Positions 18,097-27,117 are shown, counted from the first letter of the stretch. The stretch is DNA of 64,000 nt from Rhodopila globiformis (GCF_002937115.1 NZ_NHRY01000245.1:1-64000), one strand, 5' to 3'. Notes: a model not told the origin generated them from the sequence alone. A program made the numbers and translations.

Positions 18097-20374
18097 GACC
18101 TGATCCTTCACTGAACATATGACGGTTCTGCTGGTTCCAGAGCGTACGGTAGATGGCGCAACGCTCCAGCAGGGTAGCGTGACTGCCGATGTCGATCGCC
18201 TTGCCCTTCTCCAGCACCAGGATCTGGTCGCAATCGACCAGGGACGACAAGCGGTGGGAGACGATGAACATCGTGCGACCGCGGGCGATCCGCTTGAGGT
18301 TGGCGTTGACCAGGGCCTCGGATTCCGGATCCAGCGCGCTGGTCGCCTCGTCCAGGATCAGGATGCGCGGATCGGTGATCAGGGCGCGGGCGATGGCCAG
18401 CCGCTGCCGCTGTCCGCCGGACAGGTTGGGCGAGCCTTCCTCGATCCAGGTTTCATACCCGTTGGGCATGCGTTCGATGAATTCCTCGGCGCCGGCGAGG
18501 CGGGCGGCGCGGATCGCGTCCTCCAGCGTCAGGCCCGGGCGGCCGGACAGGATGTTCTCGCGGATGGTGCCGCGGAACAGGAAGTTCTCCTGCAGGACGA
18601 CGCCGAAGCTGGAGCGCAGGTGGCGCAGGTTGATCTCCCGCAAATCCGCGCCATCGATCTTCAGGAAGCCGGAATACTCGCGGTTGATGCCCTGCAGCAG
18701 CCGGGTGATGGTGGACTTGCCGGAGCCCGAGCGGCCGACCAGGCCCAGCGTGGTGCCGGCGGGGACCGAGAAGCTGACGCGGTCGAGCGCCGGAAGCTTG
18801 GTGCCGGCATAGGTGAAGGTGACGTCCTCATAGGACACCGCGCCGACGAATTTCGGCCGTAGCCCGCCGGATGCGGCGTCGACCTCCAGCGGCCGGTTGA
18901 GCACCTCGGCCGCCATGGCCATCGCTCCGCCGACCTCTTCCCATTCCTCGATCAGCCGCGCCAGGCCGACCAGCGGCTGGCTGACGCGCTGCGACAGCAT
19001 CATGAAGGCGAAGATGGCGCCGATCTGGAAGCCGTTGTCCTGGGACAGGGCGAGATACGCGCCAATCAGGATCGTGCCCATGTACATGAAGCGCTCGATC
19101 GGCGTGACCAGGGTCTGCGGCCAGTTCGACAGCTTCCCCAGTTCCCAGCGCCACTTGCCGACCTCGGCGACCTTCTCGTCCCACAGCGCCTTGCGCTGCG
19201 GCTCGACGGCCAGCGACTTGACGGTCTTGATGCCGAAGATGGTCTCGCCCAGGGCGGCGTTCTTCAGGGTCTCGGCGTTGATGACCTTGCCGAAGATGGC
19301 CCGGACCGGCCGCAGGAAGGCCAGGATGATCAGCATGATGGCGGTGGCGCAGGCCAGGACGATCCAGGCCAGGGTCGCGTTCAGCCAGAACAGGAACGGC
19401 AGCAACACGCCCAGCGTGATCATGTCAAGGATCGTGGTCATCAGCTTGCCGGTGATGAACTGCCGGACCTGGTTGACCTGGCTGACCCGGTACATCGTCT
19501 CGCCGGCCGGGTGCCGCTCGAAGTAGTCGAGCGGCAGGCGGATCAGCCGGCTGAACACGTGCAGGTTGAGTTTGGCGTCCGTGCGCGTGCCCACGACCAG
19601 GATGATCAGCCGGCGCGCGAACCCAAGCAGGGTCTCGTAGACGACCATGGTGCCCAGGATCGAGGCGATCAGGAACAGCGTGGAATAGCTGTGATGCACC
19701 ATCACCCGGTCCACGGTCTGCATCACCAGCAACGGCGGCAGGATGGTCAGGAAGCTGATCGACAGCGAGGCGATGACGAGATCGCGGAGATGCTTGCGCT
19801 CCTGCATCACGACGCTGGCGAGCCAGCGCAGCGTGAAGGGCGGATCGGCTGCCTCCTGCGTGCGCTCGGCGCGCAACAGGACGACCTCGCCGCTCCAGAC
19901 CTCGGCCAGGCGCATCTCGTCCACCGGCACGGGCGGCTCGGCTTCCGGGGCGCGGGGGTCGCGGACGAAGACAATCTTGTTTTCAGTGTTGGCGCCGGTC
20001 AGCAGGCCGGCGGAGCCGTCATTGAACAGCAGCACGACCGGGCCGGCGCCAGTGACCGAGAACAGGTGCCGCCATTTCAGGCGCAACGCGCGGGACCACA
20101 TGCCCGCCGACTGCGCCCAGGCTGACAGGGCGGCCGCGCTGGGCTGGGGCTCGCCCTGGCCGAGGCGGAAGTCGTTGGCGTCCAGCTCCAGGCCATAGTA
20201 CCGGGCGGCCATCATCATCGCCAGCAGCCTGGGGTGGATCGGGCCCCGATCGCTGCCGGCCGACGACATGCCGGCCGTGGATGCGCCACCACCACCCGCC
20301 ACGGCCTGGGCAAGCGTTGCCGGAACGCGGTTATTCCCCAAAGGGCCGGGCGTATGTCCGTCAGAGATATCCAC
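18059..20374 (-). CDS. Type I secretion ABC transporter (C39-like domain, TMD and ATPase)
   Basis: An inner-membrane exporter of about 771 aa. The N-terminal region (about 30-165) resembles a peptidase C39-like domain, but I see no catalytic Cys box, so it is probably the degenerate docking type seen in HlyB. About six membrane helices follow (LRDLVIASLSISFLTILPPLLV onward). The ATPase has Walker A GRSGSGKST, signature LSGGQRQRLAIARAL, Walker B ILILDEATSALD and switch His VSHRL. The frame is open to 20491, but a GTG at 20374 with GGAAGGG just upstream fits better than the Cys/Arg-rich extension. It is first in the locus, followed by the adaptor. No substrate is encoded nearby. Confidence 0.9.
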   Translation of the reverse strand: MDISDGHTPGPLGNNRVPATLAQAVAGGGGASTAGMSSAGSDRGPIHPRLLAMMMAARYYGLELDANDFRLGQGEPQPSAAALSAWAQSAGMWSRALRLKWRHLFSVTGAGPVVLLFNDGSAGLLTGANTENKIVFVRDPRAPEAEPPVPVDEMRLAEVWSGEVVLLRAERTQEAADPPFTLRWLASVVMQERKHLRDLVIASLSISFLTILPPLLVMQTVDRVMVHHSYSTLFLIASILGTMVVYETLLGFARRLIILVVGTRTDAKLNLHVFSRLIRLPLDYFERHPAGETMYRVSQVNQVRQFITGKLMTTILDMITLGVLLPFLFWLNATLAWIVLACATAIMLIILAFLRPVRAIFGKVINAETLKNAALGETIFGIKTVKSLAVEPQRKALWDEKVAEVGKWRWELGKLSNWPQTLVTPIERFMYMGTILIGAYLALSQDNGFQIGAIFAFMMLSQRVSQPLVGLARLIEEWEEVGGAMAMAAEVLNRPLEVDAASGGLRPKFVGAVSYEDVTFTYAGTKLPALDRVSFSVPAGTTLGLVGRSGSGKSTITRLLQGINREYSGFLKIDGADLREINLRHLRSSFGVVLQENFLFRGTIRENILSGRPGLTLEDAIRAARLAGAEEFIERMPNGYETWIEEGSPNLSGGQRQRLAIARALITDPRILILDEATSALDPESEALVNANLKRIARGRTMFIVSHRLSSLVDCDQILVLEKGKAIDIGSHATLLERCAIYRTLWNQQNRHMFSEGSGHAAPAPALVQGD

Positions 20375-21086
20375 GAGCGAACCCTTCCAGTGGCGTATCA
20401 GACAACAGCGTTGCCGGTATGTCCGGGTTTCGCAGCGCCTGGCCAATTTGATAACATGGATGCGTGACGCCACACATCCGACGCATGCCATTTAGCGGCT
20501 AGGTGAGGCGGCAAACCACATCCTCAGGCGGCCGCGCTCCTTGTGATTTGTCGATCACGATTTCGAGTATGTCGGAACAAAAAGCCCGAACCAAGAAAAT
20601 TTTTTATTACGGCTTCGAACTTGCCTCGCTGGTGTTCCTGGCCTATATGACATATTGTGGCCGTCGTTTGGGCCTGATACAGAATAAGCGCTCCAGTTGC
20701 CGCACGGACGCCGCAACCGTCATGACGGCTACCCGGGACAAGAGCCCGGGCACAAACTCCGGGGCGTCATCCGCGCCTTTGGCCACGATCGGCACCGCAA
20801 GACGTGGATGGTGGGCCTTCGCCCGCGACGACGCCGAGTGGCCGGTGCGCCGCCGGAAATGGGTTGGTTATTTCGCCTCAAGCCCTTTGTCCAGGCGCCT
20901 TGTGGCACGGCTCGCCGTGCAAGCCAAGCCGCGCAGACGGCAGCGCGCAGGCGGTGACCCCTGGCGGCCAGGATTTTCCCCATTTCGGTCATTGCCACCG
21001 CGCGCCCGGCAAAGCCGTCGCGGAAAGCATCTTCAACCCGACGTTTTTGTGAGTATCCTGTCGCGCTGACGAGGGAGAGCCGCTGA
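20375..21086. other. Intergenic upstream of the secretion locus, with a dispersed repeat
   Basis: Probably holds the divergent promoters. Bases 20570-20690 are distinctly AT-richer than the surroundings. From about 20717 to 20900 lies a decayed copy of the repeat type that also occurs at 56150-56270 (GTCATG.CGGCTACCCGGGAC, then CGTGGATGGTGGGCC). No convincing gene was found. A short frame starting at 20569 with a hydrophobic segment runs straight into the repeat. Confidence 0.5.
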
Positions 21087-21605
21087 ATGGATATCCGCAA
21101 CGCCACGGACGTCGATGTGCCCGACATCCAGGCGATCTATGCCTATCATGTGCTGCACGGCACCGGGACGTTCGAGGAGGCCCCGCCTTCGGTCGAGGAG
21201 ATGGCGGAACGGTTCCGCCAGGTCGTGGACCATGGCTACGTGTGGCTGGTGGCCACCGACGCGACCGGCGTCCTGGGCTACGGCTACTACGCGCCGTTTC
21301 GCGACCGCTCGGCCTACCGCTTCACCGTCGAGGACAGCATCTATGTGCGCGAGGACGTGCGCGGCCAGGGCGTGGGCAAGGCGCTGGTCACCCACCTGAT
21401 CGAGCTGGCGACGGCGCAGGGCATGCGCCAGATGATCGCGGTCATCGGCGACGCCGACAACGTCGGCTCCATCGGGGTGCACGCCAGCATGGGCTTCCAC
21501 CATGTCGGCACGATGAAGGCCGTCGGCATCAAGTTCGGCCACTGGCTCGACGTCGTCACCATGCAGCGATCGCTGGGCAAGGGCGACCTGAACGTCCCGG
21601 CCTGA
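21087..21605 (+). CDS. GNAT family N-acetyltransferase (phosphinothricin acetyltransferase-like)
   Basis: A 172-aa acetyl-CoA-dependent acetyltransferase. It starts MDIRNATDVDVPDIQAIYAYHV, shows the GYGYYAPFRDRSAYRFTVEDSIYV strand pair, and has the acetyl-CoA loop VREDVRGQGVGKALVTHLI, then ADNVGSIGVHASMGFHHVGTM. These are characteristic of the Bar/PAT/MddA subgroup, which acetylates phosphinothricin or methionine sulfone/sulfoximine. The ATG at 21087 follows GAGGGAGAG. It ends 26 bases before the AmpG-like gene on the same strand. The actual substrate is unknown. Confidence 0.9.
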   Translation: MDIRNATDVDVPDIQAIYAYHVLHGTGTFEEAPPSVEEMAERFRQVVDHGYVWLVATDATGVLGYGYYAPFRDRSAYRFTVEDSIYVREDVRGQGVGKALVTHLIELATAQGMRQMIAVIGDADNVGSIGVHASMGFHHVGTMKAVGIKFGHWLDVVTMQRSLGKGDLNVPA

Positions 21606-21631
21606 CCACGGTCTTCCTGAGAATCCCGCCC

Positions 21632-22849
21632 ATGCGCCCCGATAGGCAATTGCTGGCGATGGCGGCCTATGGCTTCGTCTCGGGCCTGCCGCTGCCGCTG
21701 TCCGGCTTCACCTTCCGTCTCTGGCTGGCCAAGAGCGGCACCGACCTGGCCATCATCGGGCTGACCGCCTGGATCGGCCTGGCCTATTCGCTGAAATTCC
21801 TCTGGGCGCCACTGCTCGACCAGATGCCGCCGATCAGGGCGCTGCGCCGCCTGGGGCGGCGGCGGGGGTGGCTGCTGGTGGTCCAGCCGCTGCTCGGGCT
21901 GGCCGGGGTGCTGCTGGCGCTGTCCGATCCCGCGGCCGCGCCGGCCGCCGCGTTCGCGGCCGCGGCCTGCGTCGCTCTGCTGTCGGCCACCCAGGACATC
22001 GCCATCGACGCCTGGCGGATCGAGGTCTTCCCCGAACGGCGCCAGGGCCTGGCGCTGGCGGTCTATGTCTGGGGCTACCGCGTCGCGATGCTGGTTTCCA
22101 CCACCGGCGTGATCGCCGCCGCCGCTTCGGTCGGGTGGCACCGGGCGCTGCTGGGCGTGGCGGCGCTGATCGCCTGCGGAGTCCTGGTGACGCTGGCCGC
22201 GCGGCGCGAGGATGCATCCGCTCCCGCGTCGGGCCGCGGGTTGCGGCATGCGGTGATCGATCCGGTGCGGACCTTCCTGGCACGGCCGTCCGCCTGGCTG
22301 GTGCTGGCCTTCGTCGCGCTGTTCAAGCTGGGCGAGGCGATGGCCGGGATCATGACCGCGCCGTTCTACCGGCACCTGACGTTTGACCTGGGGGCGATCG
22401 CCGGCACCGGCCCGTTCTCGCTGACCGGAACGCTGGTCGGCATCACCGTGGGCGGCTGGCTGGTGGCGCGCATCGGCGTCGGGCGGGCGCTGCTGCTGAC
22501 CGGCACGGCGCAGACCGTGGCCATGGCGATGTACGTACTATTGTCGCTGACGCCGGGGCACGTCGCCGTGCTGTACGCCACGGTCACCGCCGAGGCGTTC
22601 GCGCAGGGCCTGGCCGACGCGGCGTTCCTGACGTTCCTGTCGGCGCTGTGCGCGCGGGAGTTCGCCGCGACGCAGTACGCGTTGCTGTCGTCGGTGCCGC
22701 AGCTTGCCATCCACACCATCGGCGCGGTTTCCGGCATCATGGCGGCGTCGCTGGGCTGGACCATGTTCTACACCGTGTGCATGGCCGGCGCGCTGCCGGG
22801 CATGGCCCTGATGCTAGTGCTGCTGCGCCGGCAGAAGATCGGACCCTGA
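21632..22849 (+). CDS. AmpG-like MFS permease
   Basis: A 405-aa inner-membrane carrier with about 12 hydrophobic helices. The N-terminus AAYGFVSGLPLPLSGFTFRLWLAKSG, the segment YSLKFLWAPLLDQ and the motif ATQDIAIDAWRIEVF are hallmarks of the AmpG muropeptide permease family. That family imports anhydromuropeptides for cell-wall recycling and can affect beta-lactamase induction. The frame is open far upstream over the GNAT gene, but the ATG at 21632 gives a normal AmpG start. It may be co-transcribed with the acetyltransferase. Related MFS carriers of other solutes share this fold, so the substrate is likely but not certain. Confidence 0.82.
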   Translation: MRPDRQLLAMAAYGFVSGLPLPLSGFTFRLWLAKSGTDLAIIGLTAWIGLAYSLKFLWAPLLDQMPPIRALRRLGRRRGWLLVVQPLLGLAGVLLALSDPAAAPAAAFAAAACVALLSATQDIAIDAWRIEVFPERRQGLALAVYVWGYRVAMLVSTTGVIAAAASVGWHRALLGVAALIACGVLVTLAARREDASAPASGRGLRHAVIDPVRTFLARPSAWLVLAFVALFKLGEAMAGIMTAPFYRHLTFDLGAIAGTGPFSLTGTLVGITVGGWLVARIGVGRALLLTGTAQTVAMAMYVLLSLTPGHVAVLYATVTAEAFAQGLADAAFLTFLSALCAREFAATQYALLSSVPQLAIHTIGAVSGIMAASLGWTMFYTVCMAGALPGMALMLVLLRRQKIGP

Positions 22850-22933
22850 AACTGTTCCGCCGGGCGCCGGAATGTGCTAGCCGGCTCAACCGTGCATCAC
22901 CGCTGGTCGCGACGCCATTTCAGGAGATCGTGC

Positions 22934-23464
22934 ATGAGGTTCCCCGCTGTCCTGGCCACGCTGGCCGCCACCTTGGCCGGCCTCACCACCGCGCCGGCGG
23001 CCCTGGCAGGCGCCTTGCCGGAGCACAGGGCCGGCCTGTGGGTGGTGGCGATCAGTTCGCCCGGCGGCGACCTGCCGTCGCACGAGGTGCGCATGTGCAT
23101 CGACGCGGCGACCGACGCCATGATGTCGGGCCTGGGCAGCAACGCCATGAACGGCGCGTGCGGCAAGAACGCGATCAGGCGCGACGGCGCCGTCGTGACC
23201 GTGGATTCCGTCTGCAGGATGGGCAACGTGCAGACCACGACACGGGCGGTCATTCACTTCAGCGGCGACACGGCCTATCATAGCGACATCAACACGACCT
23301 TCAACCCGCCGATGATGGGTCACAGCACCGCTATGGTGTCCCAGGATGCGAAATGGACCGGCCCTTGCCCGGCGGACATGCAGCCGGGAGACATCGTGAT
23401 GGCCAACGGCATGCGGATGAACGTCAAGACGATGATGGGCGGGCCGCGCAAGCCGGCCGGATAA
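22934..23464 (+). CDS. DUF3617-type secreted protein
   Basis: A 176-aa exported protein with a classic signal peptide (MRFPAVLATLAATLAGLTTA, Ala-x-Ala cleavage near residue 23-26). The mature part begins LPEHRAGLWVV and has two or three pairs of Cys, with motifs such as VRMCIDAATDAMM, ACGKNAIRRDG, VCRMGN and a late GPCPADMQPGDIV. This is the usual architecture of DUF3617 proteins, which are periplasmic and of unknown function. The ATG at 22934 has AGGAG nine bases upstream. The C-terminus is Met/Gly-rich. Confidence 0.75.
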   Translation: MRFPAVLATLAATLAGLTTAPAALAGALPEHRAGLWVVAISSPGGDLPSHEVRMCIDAATDAMMSGLGSNAMNGACGKNAIRRDGAVVTVDSVCRMGNVQTTTRAVIHFSGDTAYHSDINTTFNPPMMGHSTAMVSQDAKWTGPCPADMQPGDIVMANGMRMNVKTMMGGPRKPAG

Positions 23465-23714
23465 CGGCGGCAGGCTGCTGCTCTCTCATTACGAATGGCC
23501 CGAATGCCCGTCTGGCGTAAAGTCATGTGGAGCGAGGCGGGCTGCCTCTTCCCGCCATGGCGGGCCTTCCCACCATGACATTATAGCAACGCCTGTGCCG
23601 GCGCCGTCCGGATGGACCGTTACGCTGGAAACCAACGCCATGCGCCGCGGCCGGACGCCTGGCCGGATCACCGGATAGGCCCTCGCGGCGGTGTCGTGCA
23701 TGCCGGCCGCGCGG
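23465..23714. other. Intergenic with a decayed palindrome fragment
   Basis: Non-coding. Bases 23545-23590 contain CCCGCCATGGCGGG followed by CCACCATGACATTATAGCAACG, a half copy of the dispersed repeat family. Nothing else is recognised. Confidence 0.45.
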
Positions 23715-23894
23715 CGCTACAGCAGACCGCAGGTTGGTTGAGACACGGCGACGGCGCACCTCACTCGTCATGGCCCGGCTTGTCCGGGCCACCTGTCGCG
23801 GCACACGTGCTGGAATAGGTGGCCCGGACAAGCCGGGCCATGACGATGAAGACAGGCCGTCTGCGTCCCAACTAACCTGCGGTCTGCTGTAGCG
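23715..23894. repeat. 180-bp palindromic element with 30-bp terminal inverted repeats
   Basis: The left end starts CGCTACAGCAGACCGCAGGT (23715-23744), and the right end is its inverted copy (23865-23894), with 28 of 30 bases matching. The centre is a second palindrome, TCATGGCCCGGCTTGTCCGG against its complement. There is no coding capacity. It resembles a MITE or a large REP-type element. The related copy at 28218-28400 shares the ends and the core. Confidence 0.8.
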
Positions 23895-24106
23895 CAGCCG
23901 GCTGGGCAGCAGTTCGCCTTTGGTCTCCAGCACCGGATAGGCCGCCGCGGCAACCAGATGCGCGTTCACCTGCTTCAGGTCGCGCAGCGCGTCCAGGTGC
24001 AGGGCGCTGGTTTCTGCGCTCTGCACCGCGCCGGCGGACAGCCGGCGAACTTCAGGCTGGACAAGCCCGCGCTGAGCACAACCACCCGCGGCCCGGCTTT
24101 CGCCAT
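23892..24106 (-). pseudogene. Gene fossil: acetate kinase start joined to a Na/Pi-cotransporter end
   Basis: From an ATG at 24106 with AGGAGGG just upstream, the frame reads MAKAGPRVVVLSAGLSSLKF (about 24044-24106). This matches the N-terminus of acetate kinase (VLNxGSSSLKF), with the conserved Asn replaced by Ser. In another frame, 23892-24047 reads SAETSALHLDALRDLKQ then VNAHLVAAAAYPVLE and GELLPSRLR, the typical C-terminal PhoU-like helix of a Na/Pi cotransporter. The two pieces abut with a frame change, and neither is functional. A 180-bp palindrome lies directly at the cotransporter end. The likely cause is a deletion that removed the bodies of both genes. Confidence 0.65.
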
Positions 24107-24190
24107 GCGGCATCCCTCCTGGCCTTTACCGCCGACTGCGTACATGCTGTCGTCCAACAGTGAAACGTCCTAGCCGGGAGATCCAGAACC

Positions 24191-26521
24191 ATGGCCACCA
24201 CGAAATTCGGTCTCGCCCAGCCCGTCCGCCGGGTGGAGGATCCAAGGCTGCTGAAAGGCGCCGGACGCTACACCGACGACATCGTCCTGCCCGGCATGCT
24301 GTTCGGAGTCGTCCTGCGCAGCCCGCACGCTGCCGCGAAGATCACCCGGATCGACACCACACAGGCGGCGAAGCAGCAGGGCGTGGCCGGCGTCTATACC
24401 GCGGCCGAGATGAAGGCCGACGGCATCAACCCGCAGCCCTGCGTCGCCCTGGTCGCCAACCGCGACGGCTCGGCACAGGCCGCGCCGCCGCATCCGGTGC
24501 TGGCCGACGGCATGGTGCGCCATGTCGGCGACCCGGTGGCGTTCGTCGTCGCCGAAACCTCGAAGCAGGCGCGCGACGCGGCGGAACTGATCGAGGTCGA
24601 CTACGACATCATCCCCGCCGCCGTCGATCCCGCCACCGCCATGGATGACGCCACGCCGAAGGTCTGGCCCGACGTCGCGCAGAACCTCGCCTTCGATTGG
24701 GAGATCGGCGACAAGGCGGCGACCGACGCGGAATTCGCCAAGGCGGCGCATGTGACGAAGCTGACCGTCGTCAACAACCGCATTGTCGTGAATTCGATGG
24801 AGGCGCGCGCCGCGGTGGCGGATTTCGACAGCGGCACCGGCCGCTGGACGCTGTACGCCAACACCCAGGGCGGGTGGTTCGTGAAGGCCCTGCTCGGCCC
24901 GGTGTTCGGCACCGAGCCGGACAAGTTCCGCGTCATCACCCCCGACGTCGGCGGCGGCTTCGGCATGAAGCTGTTCCTGTACGCCGAGCACGTGCTGACC
25001 TGCTTCGCCGCCCGCAAGCTCGGCCGCCCGGTGAAGTGGGCGGCGGACCGCGGCGAGGCGTTCCTGTGCGACACCCAGGGCCGGGACAACGTTACTTCGG
25101 CGGAACTGGCAATCGACAAGGACGGCAAGTTCCTGGCGCTGCGCACCCGCAACATCGCCAACATGGGCGCCTACCTGTCCAGCTTCGCGCCCTACATCCC
25201 GACCTACGCCGGCACCAGCGTGCTGGCCAGCGTCTACGGCTTCAAGGCGATCTACGCCAACGTGCTGGGCGTGTTCACCAACACCGTCCCGGTCGATGCC
25301 TATCGCGGCGCCGGCCGACCCGAAAGCAACTACCTGATCGAGCGCCTGGTCGACGCCGCCGCGCGCGAGCTGAAAATCGACCGCGTTGAACTGCGCCGCC
25401 GCAACATGGTGCCGCCGAGCGCCATGCCGCACAGCACGCCCGTCGGCAAGGATTACGACAGCGGCGACTTCCGCGTCATCCTGGATGCCGCGGTGAAGCA
25501 CATGGACTACGACGGCTTCCCGGCGCGGCGGGCCGAAGCGGCCAAGCGCGGCAAGCGGCGCGGCCTCGGCCTGTCGTACTATCTGGAAGCTACCGGCGGC
25601 GACCCGACCGAGCGCGCCGAGATCCGCTTCGCCGACGACGGCTGTGTCGATGTCTATGTCGGCACCCAGTCCACCGGACAGGGGCACGAGACGGCTTATG
25701 TCCAGCTCACCGCAAACAACCTGGGCATCGACGGCGACAAGATCCGCATTGTTCAGGGCGACACCGACACCATTCCCGTCGGCGGCGGCACCGGCGGCGC
25801 GCGCAGCCTGTATTCCGAAGGCCAGGCGATCCTGAAGACGTCGGAGTCGGTGATCAACAAGGGCAAGCAGGCGGCGGCCGAGGAACTGGAAGCCTCCGTC
25901 GCCGACATCACCTTCGCCGACGGCCGCTTCTCGATCGTCGGCACCGACCGCGACATCGACATCCTGTCGCTGGCGGAGAGCCAGCGGAAGAAGGCCGCGG
26001 CCGGCAAGCCGGCGACGATCCTGGATTCGGCCGAGGTCGCCGACATCCCGGCCCACACCTTCCCCAACGGCTGCCACATGGCCGAGGTCGAAGTCGATCC
26101 GGAAACCGGGATGGTGGAACTGATCCGCTACAGCGTCTGCGACGACGTCGGCAAGGCGATCAATCCGCTGATCGTGCGTGGCCAGGTGGCCGGCGGCGTC
26201 GCCCAGGGCTTCGGCCAGGCGGTGCTGGAGCGCACGGTGTATGATCCGGACTCCGGCCAGCTGCTGTCCGGCAGCCTGATGGACTACGCTCTGCCGCGCG
26301 CCAACGAGTTCCCGGATATCGAGGTGGAACTGCTGGAAGTTCCCTGCGCCACCAATCCGCTGGGCGTGAAGGGCGCGGGCGAGGCCGGTGCCGTCGGCAG
26401 CCCGCCGGCCGTGATCAATGCCATCATCGACGCCTTGAGCACCGACGGCGTGACGCATATCGACATGCCGGCCACGCCCGAGCGTGTCTGGCGCGCGATT
26501 ACGATGGCGAAGGCCGCGTAA
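24191..26521 (+). CDS. Xanthine dehydrogenase/CO dehydrogenase family molybdopterin-binding subunit
   Basis: A 776-aa large subunit of a molybdenum hydroxylase. The N-terminal ald_xan_dh domain begins VRRVEDPRLLKGAGRYTDDI. The cofactor-binding part has PDVGGGFGMKLFLYAEH, the active-site loop DAYRGAGRPESNYLIER, GQGHETAYVQLTANNLG and the catalytic-Glu region LGVKGAGEAGAVGSPPAVINA. The loop is AYRGAGR, not the AYxCSFR of true form I CO dehydrogenase, so an aldehyde or heterocycle oxidase-type activity is more likely. The FAD (medium) and 2Fe-2S (small) subunits that normally sit beside it are absent from this window. The gene is complete. Confidence 0.88.
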   Translation: MATTKFGLAQPVRRVEDPRLLKGAGRYTDDIVLPGMLFGVVLRSPHAAAKITRIDTTQAAKQQGVAGVYTAAEMKADGINPQPCVALVANRDGSAQAAPPHPVLADGMVRHVGDPVAFVVAETSKQARDAAELIEVDYDIIPAAVDPATAMDDATPKVWPDVAQNLAFDWEIGDKAATDAEFAKAAHVTKLTVVNNRIVVNSMEARAAVADFDSGTGRWTLYANTQGGWFVKALLGPVFGTEPDKFRVITPDVGGGFGMKLFLYAEHVLTCFAARKLGRPVKWAADRGEAFLCDTQGRDNVTSAELAIDKDGKFLALRTRNIANMGAYLSSFAPYIPTYAGTSVLASVYGFKAIYANVLGVFTNTVPVDAYRGAGRPESNYLIERLVDAAARELKIDRVELRRRNMVPPSAMPHSTPVGKDYDSGDFRVILDAAVKHMDYDGFPARRAEAAKRGKRRGLGLSYYLEATGGDPTERAEIRFADDGCVDVYVGTQSTGQGHETAYVQLTANNLGIDGDKIRIVQGDTDTIPVGGGTGGARSLYSEGQAILKTSESVINKGKQAAAEELEASVADITFADGRFSIVGTDRDIDILSLAESQRKKAAAGKPATILDSAEVADIPAHTFPNGCHMAEVEVDPETGMVELIRYSVCDDVGKAINPLIVRGQVAGGVAQGFGQAVLERTVYDPDSGQLLSGSLMDYALPRANEFPDIEVELLEVPCATNPLGVKGAGEAGAVGSPPAVINAIIDALSTDGVTHIDMPATPERVWRAITMAKAA

Positions 26522-26536
26522 GGCGGCGAGACGCTG

Positions 26537-26560
26537 CGCCCCCGGCTTTTGCCGGGGGCG
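26537..26560 (+). terminator. Strong hairpin after the molybdopterin subunit gene
   Basis: A perfect 10-bp GC stem (CGCCCCCGGC / GCCGGGGGCG) with a TTTT loop, 15 bases past the stop codon. No long T tract follows, so termination efficiency is uncertain. Confidence 0.65.
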
Positions 26561-26651
26561 GCCTCATGCCGCTGGGCGGCGATGCCTGCCGCCCATGGCT
26601 TTGAGCGGACGGCGGCCGGCCGGTGGATTTATCTCAGCCGGCGACTATGCG

Positions 26652-27005
26652 CTATACTGAGGCTTTTGCCTGAGGCGACGTGGTCAGGGCGACATTGCCC
26701 TGGCCGCAGGCTGCCACTGGCCTCTGCAGTGTTTCGGCCAGATAAGCTTCGACGTCTGCTATATATCCCAGGTCGTTTTCCATCTGCGCGGCTGCTGTAC
26801 TGCTTGTGGAAGCAGCCTCCAGCTGTTGTTCGATGGCTCTTGACATGCCAGACAGGGCACGGCGCGCGATCTGCGCAAGATGAGCCGGCACGGCGGACGT
26901 TCCGGACAGTGTCCAGGCGTGCCACTGTTCGATTTGACGCTCGTCACCCTGCTGGGTCAGCGCCAACGCGATAAATCGCCGGGCTGTAGGCGATAGCGTA
27001 TCCAT
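26652..27005 (-). CDS. Hypothetical 117-aa helical protein
   Basis: I do not recognise it. The protein is predicted all-helical and Ala/Gln-rich (ARRFIALALTQQGDERQIEQWHAW, AHLAQIARRALSGMSRAIEQQL), with no signal peptide. The frame is clean, starting at ATG 27005, and the composition looks like a real protein rather than a shadow frame. The ribosome site is weak. It stands at the edge of a decayed mobile patch and may be accessory. Function unknown. Confidence 0.5.
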   Translation of the reverse strand: MDTLSPTARRFIALALTQQGDERQIEQWHAWTLSGTSAVPAHLAQIARRALSGMSRAIEQQLEAASTSSTAAAQMENDLGYIADVEAYLAETLQRPVAACGQGNVALTTSPQAKASV

Positions 27006-27117
27006 ATCTCATACTCTCACAAACAAGAGGCTTTTCAAACAAACAGATTGTTTACAGATCGCAAGGCGGCAAGATAGTCGACGAGCGGCATATCTTTGCA
27101 TGGTTCGAACATCCAAT

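Noticed and set aside
20569-20780. Short frame starting MSEQKARTKKIFYYGF with one hydrophobic segment
   Set aside because: It has no good ribosome site and continues into a dispersed repeat. It resembles the chance frames seen in other copies of that repeat.
24170-26458. Long minus-strand 762-aa frame opposite the molybdopterin subunit
   Set aside because: A shadow of the well-supported plus-strand gene, caused by high GC at third codon positions.
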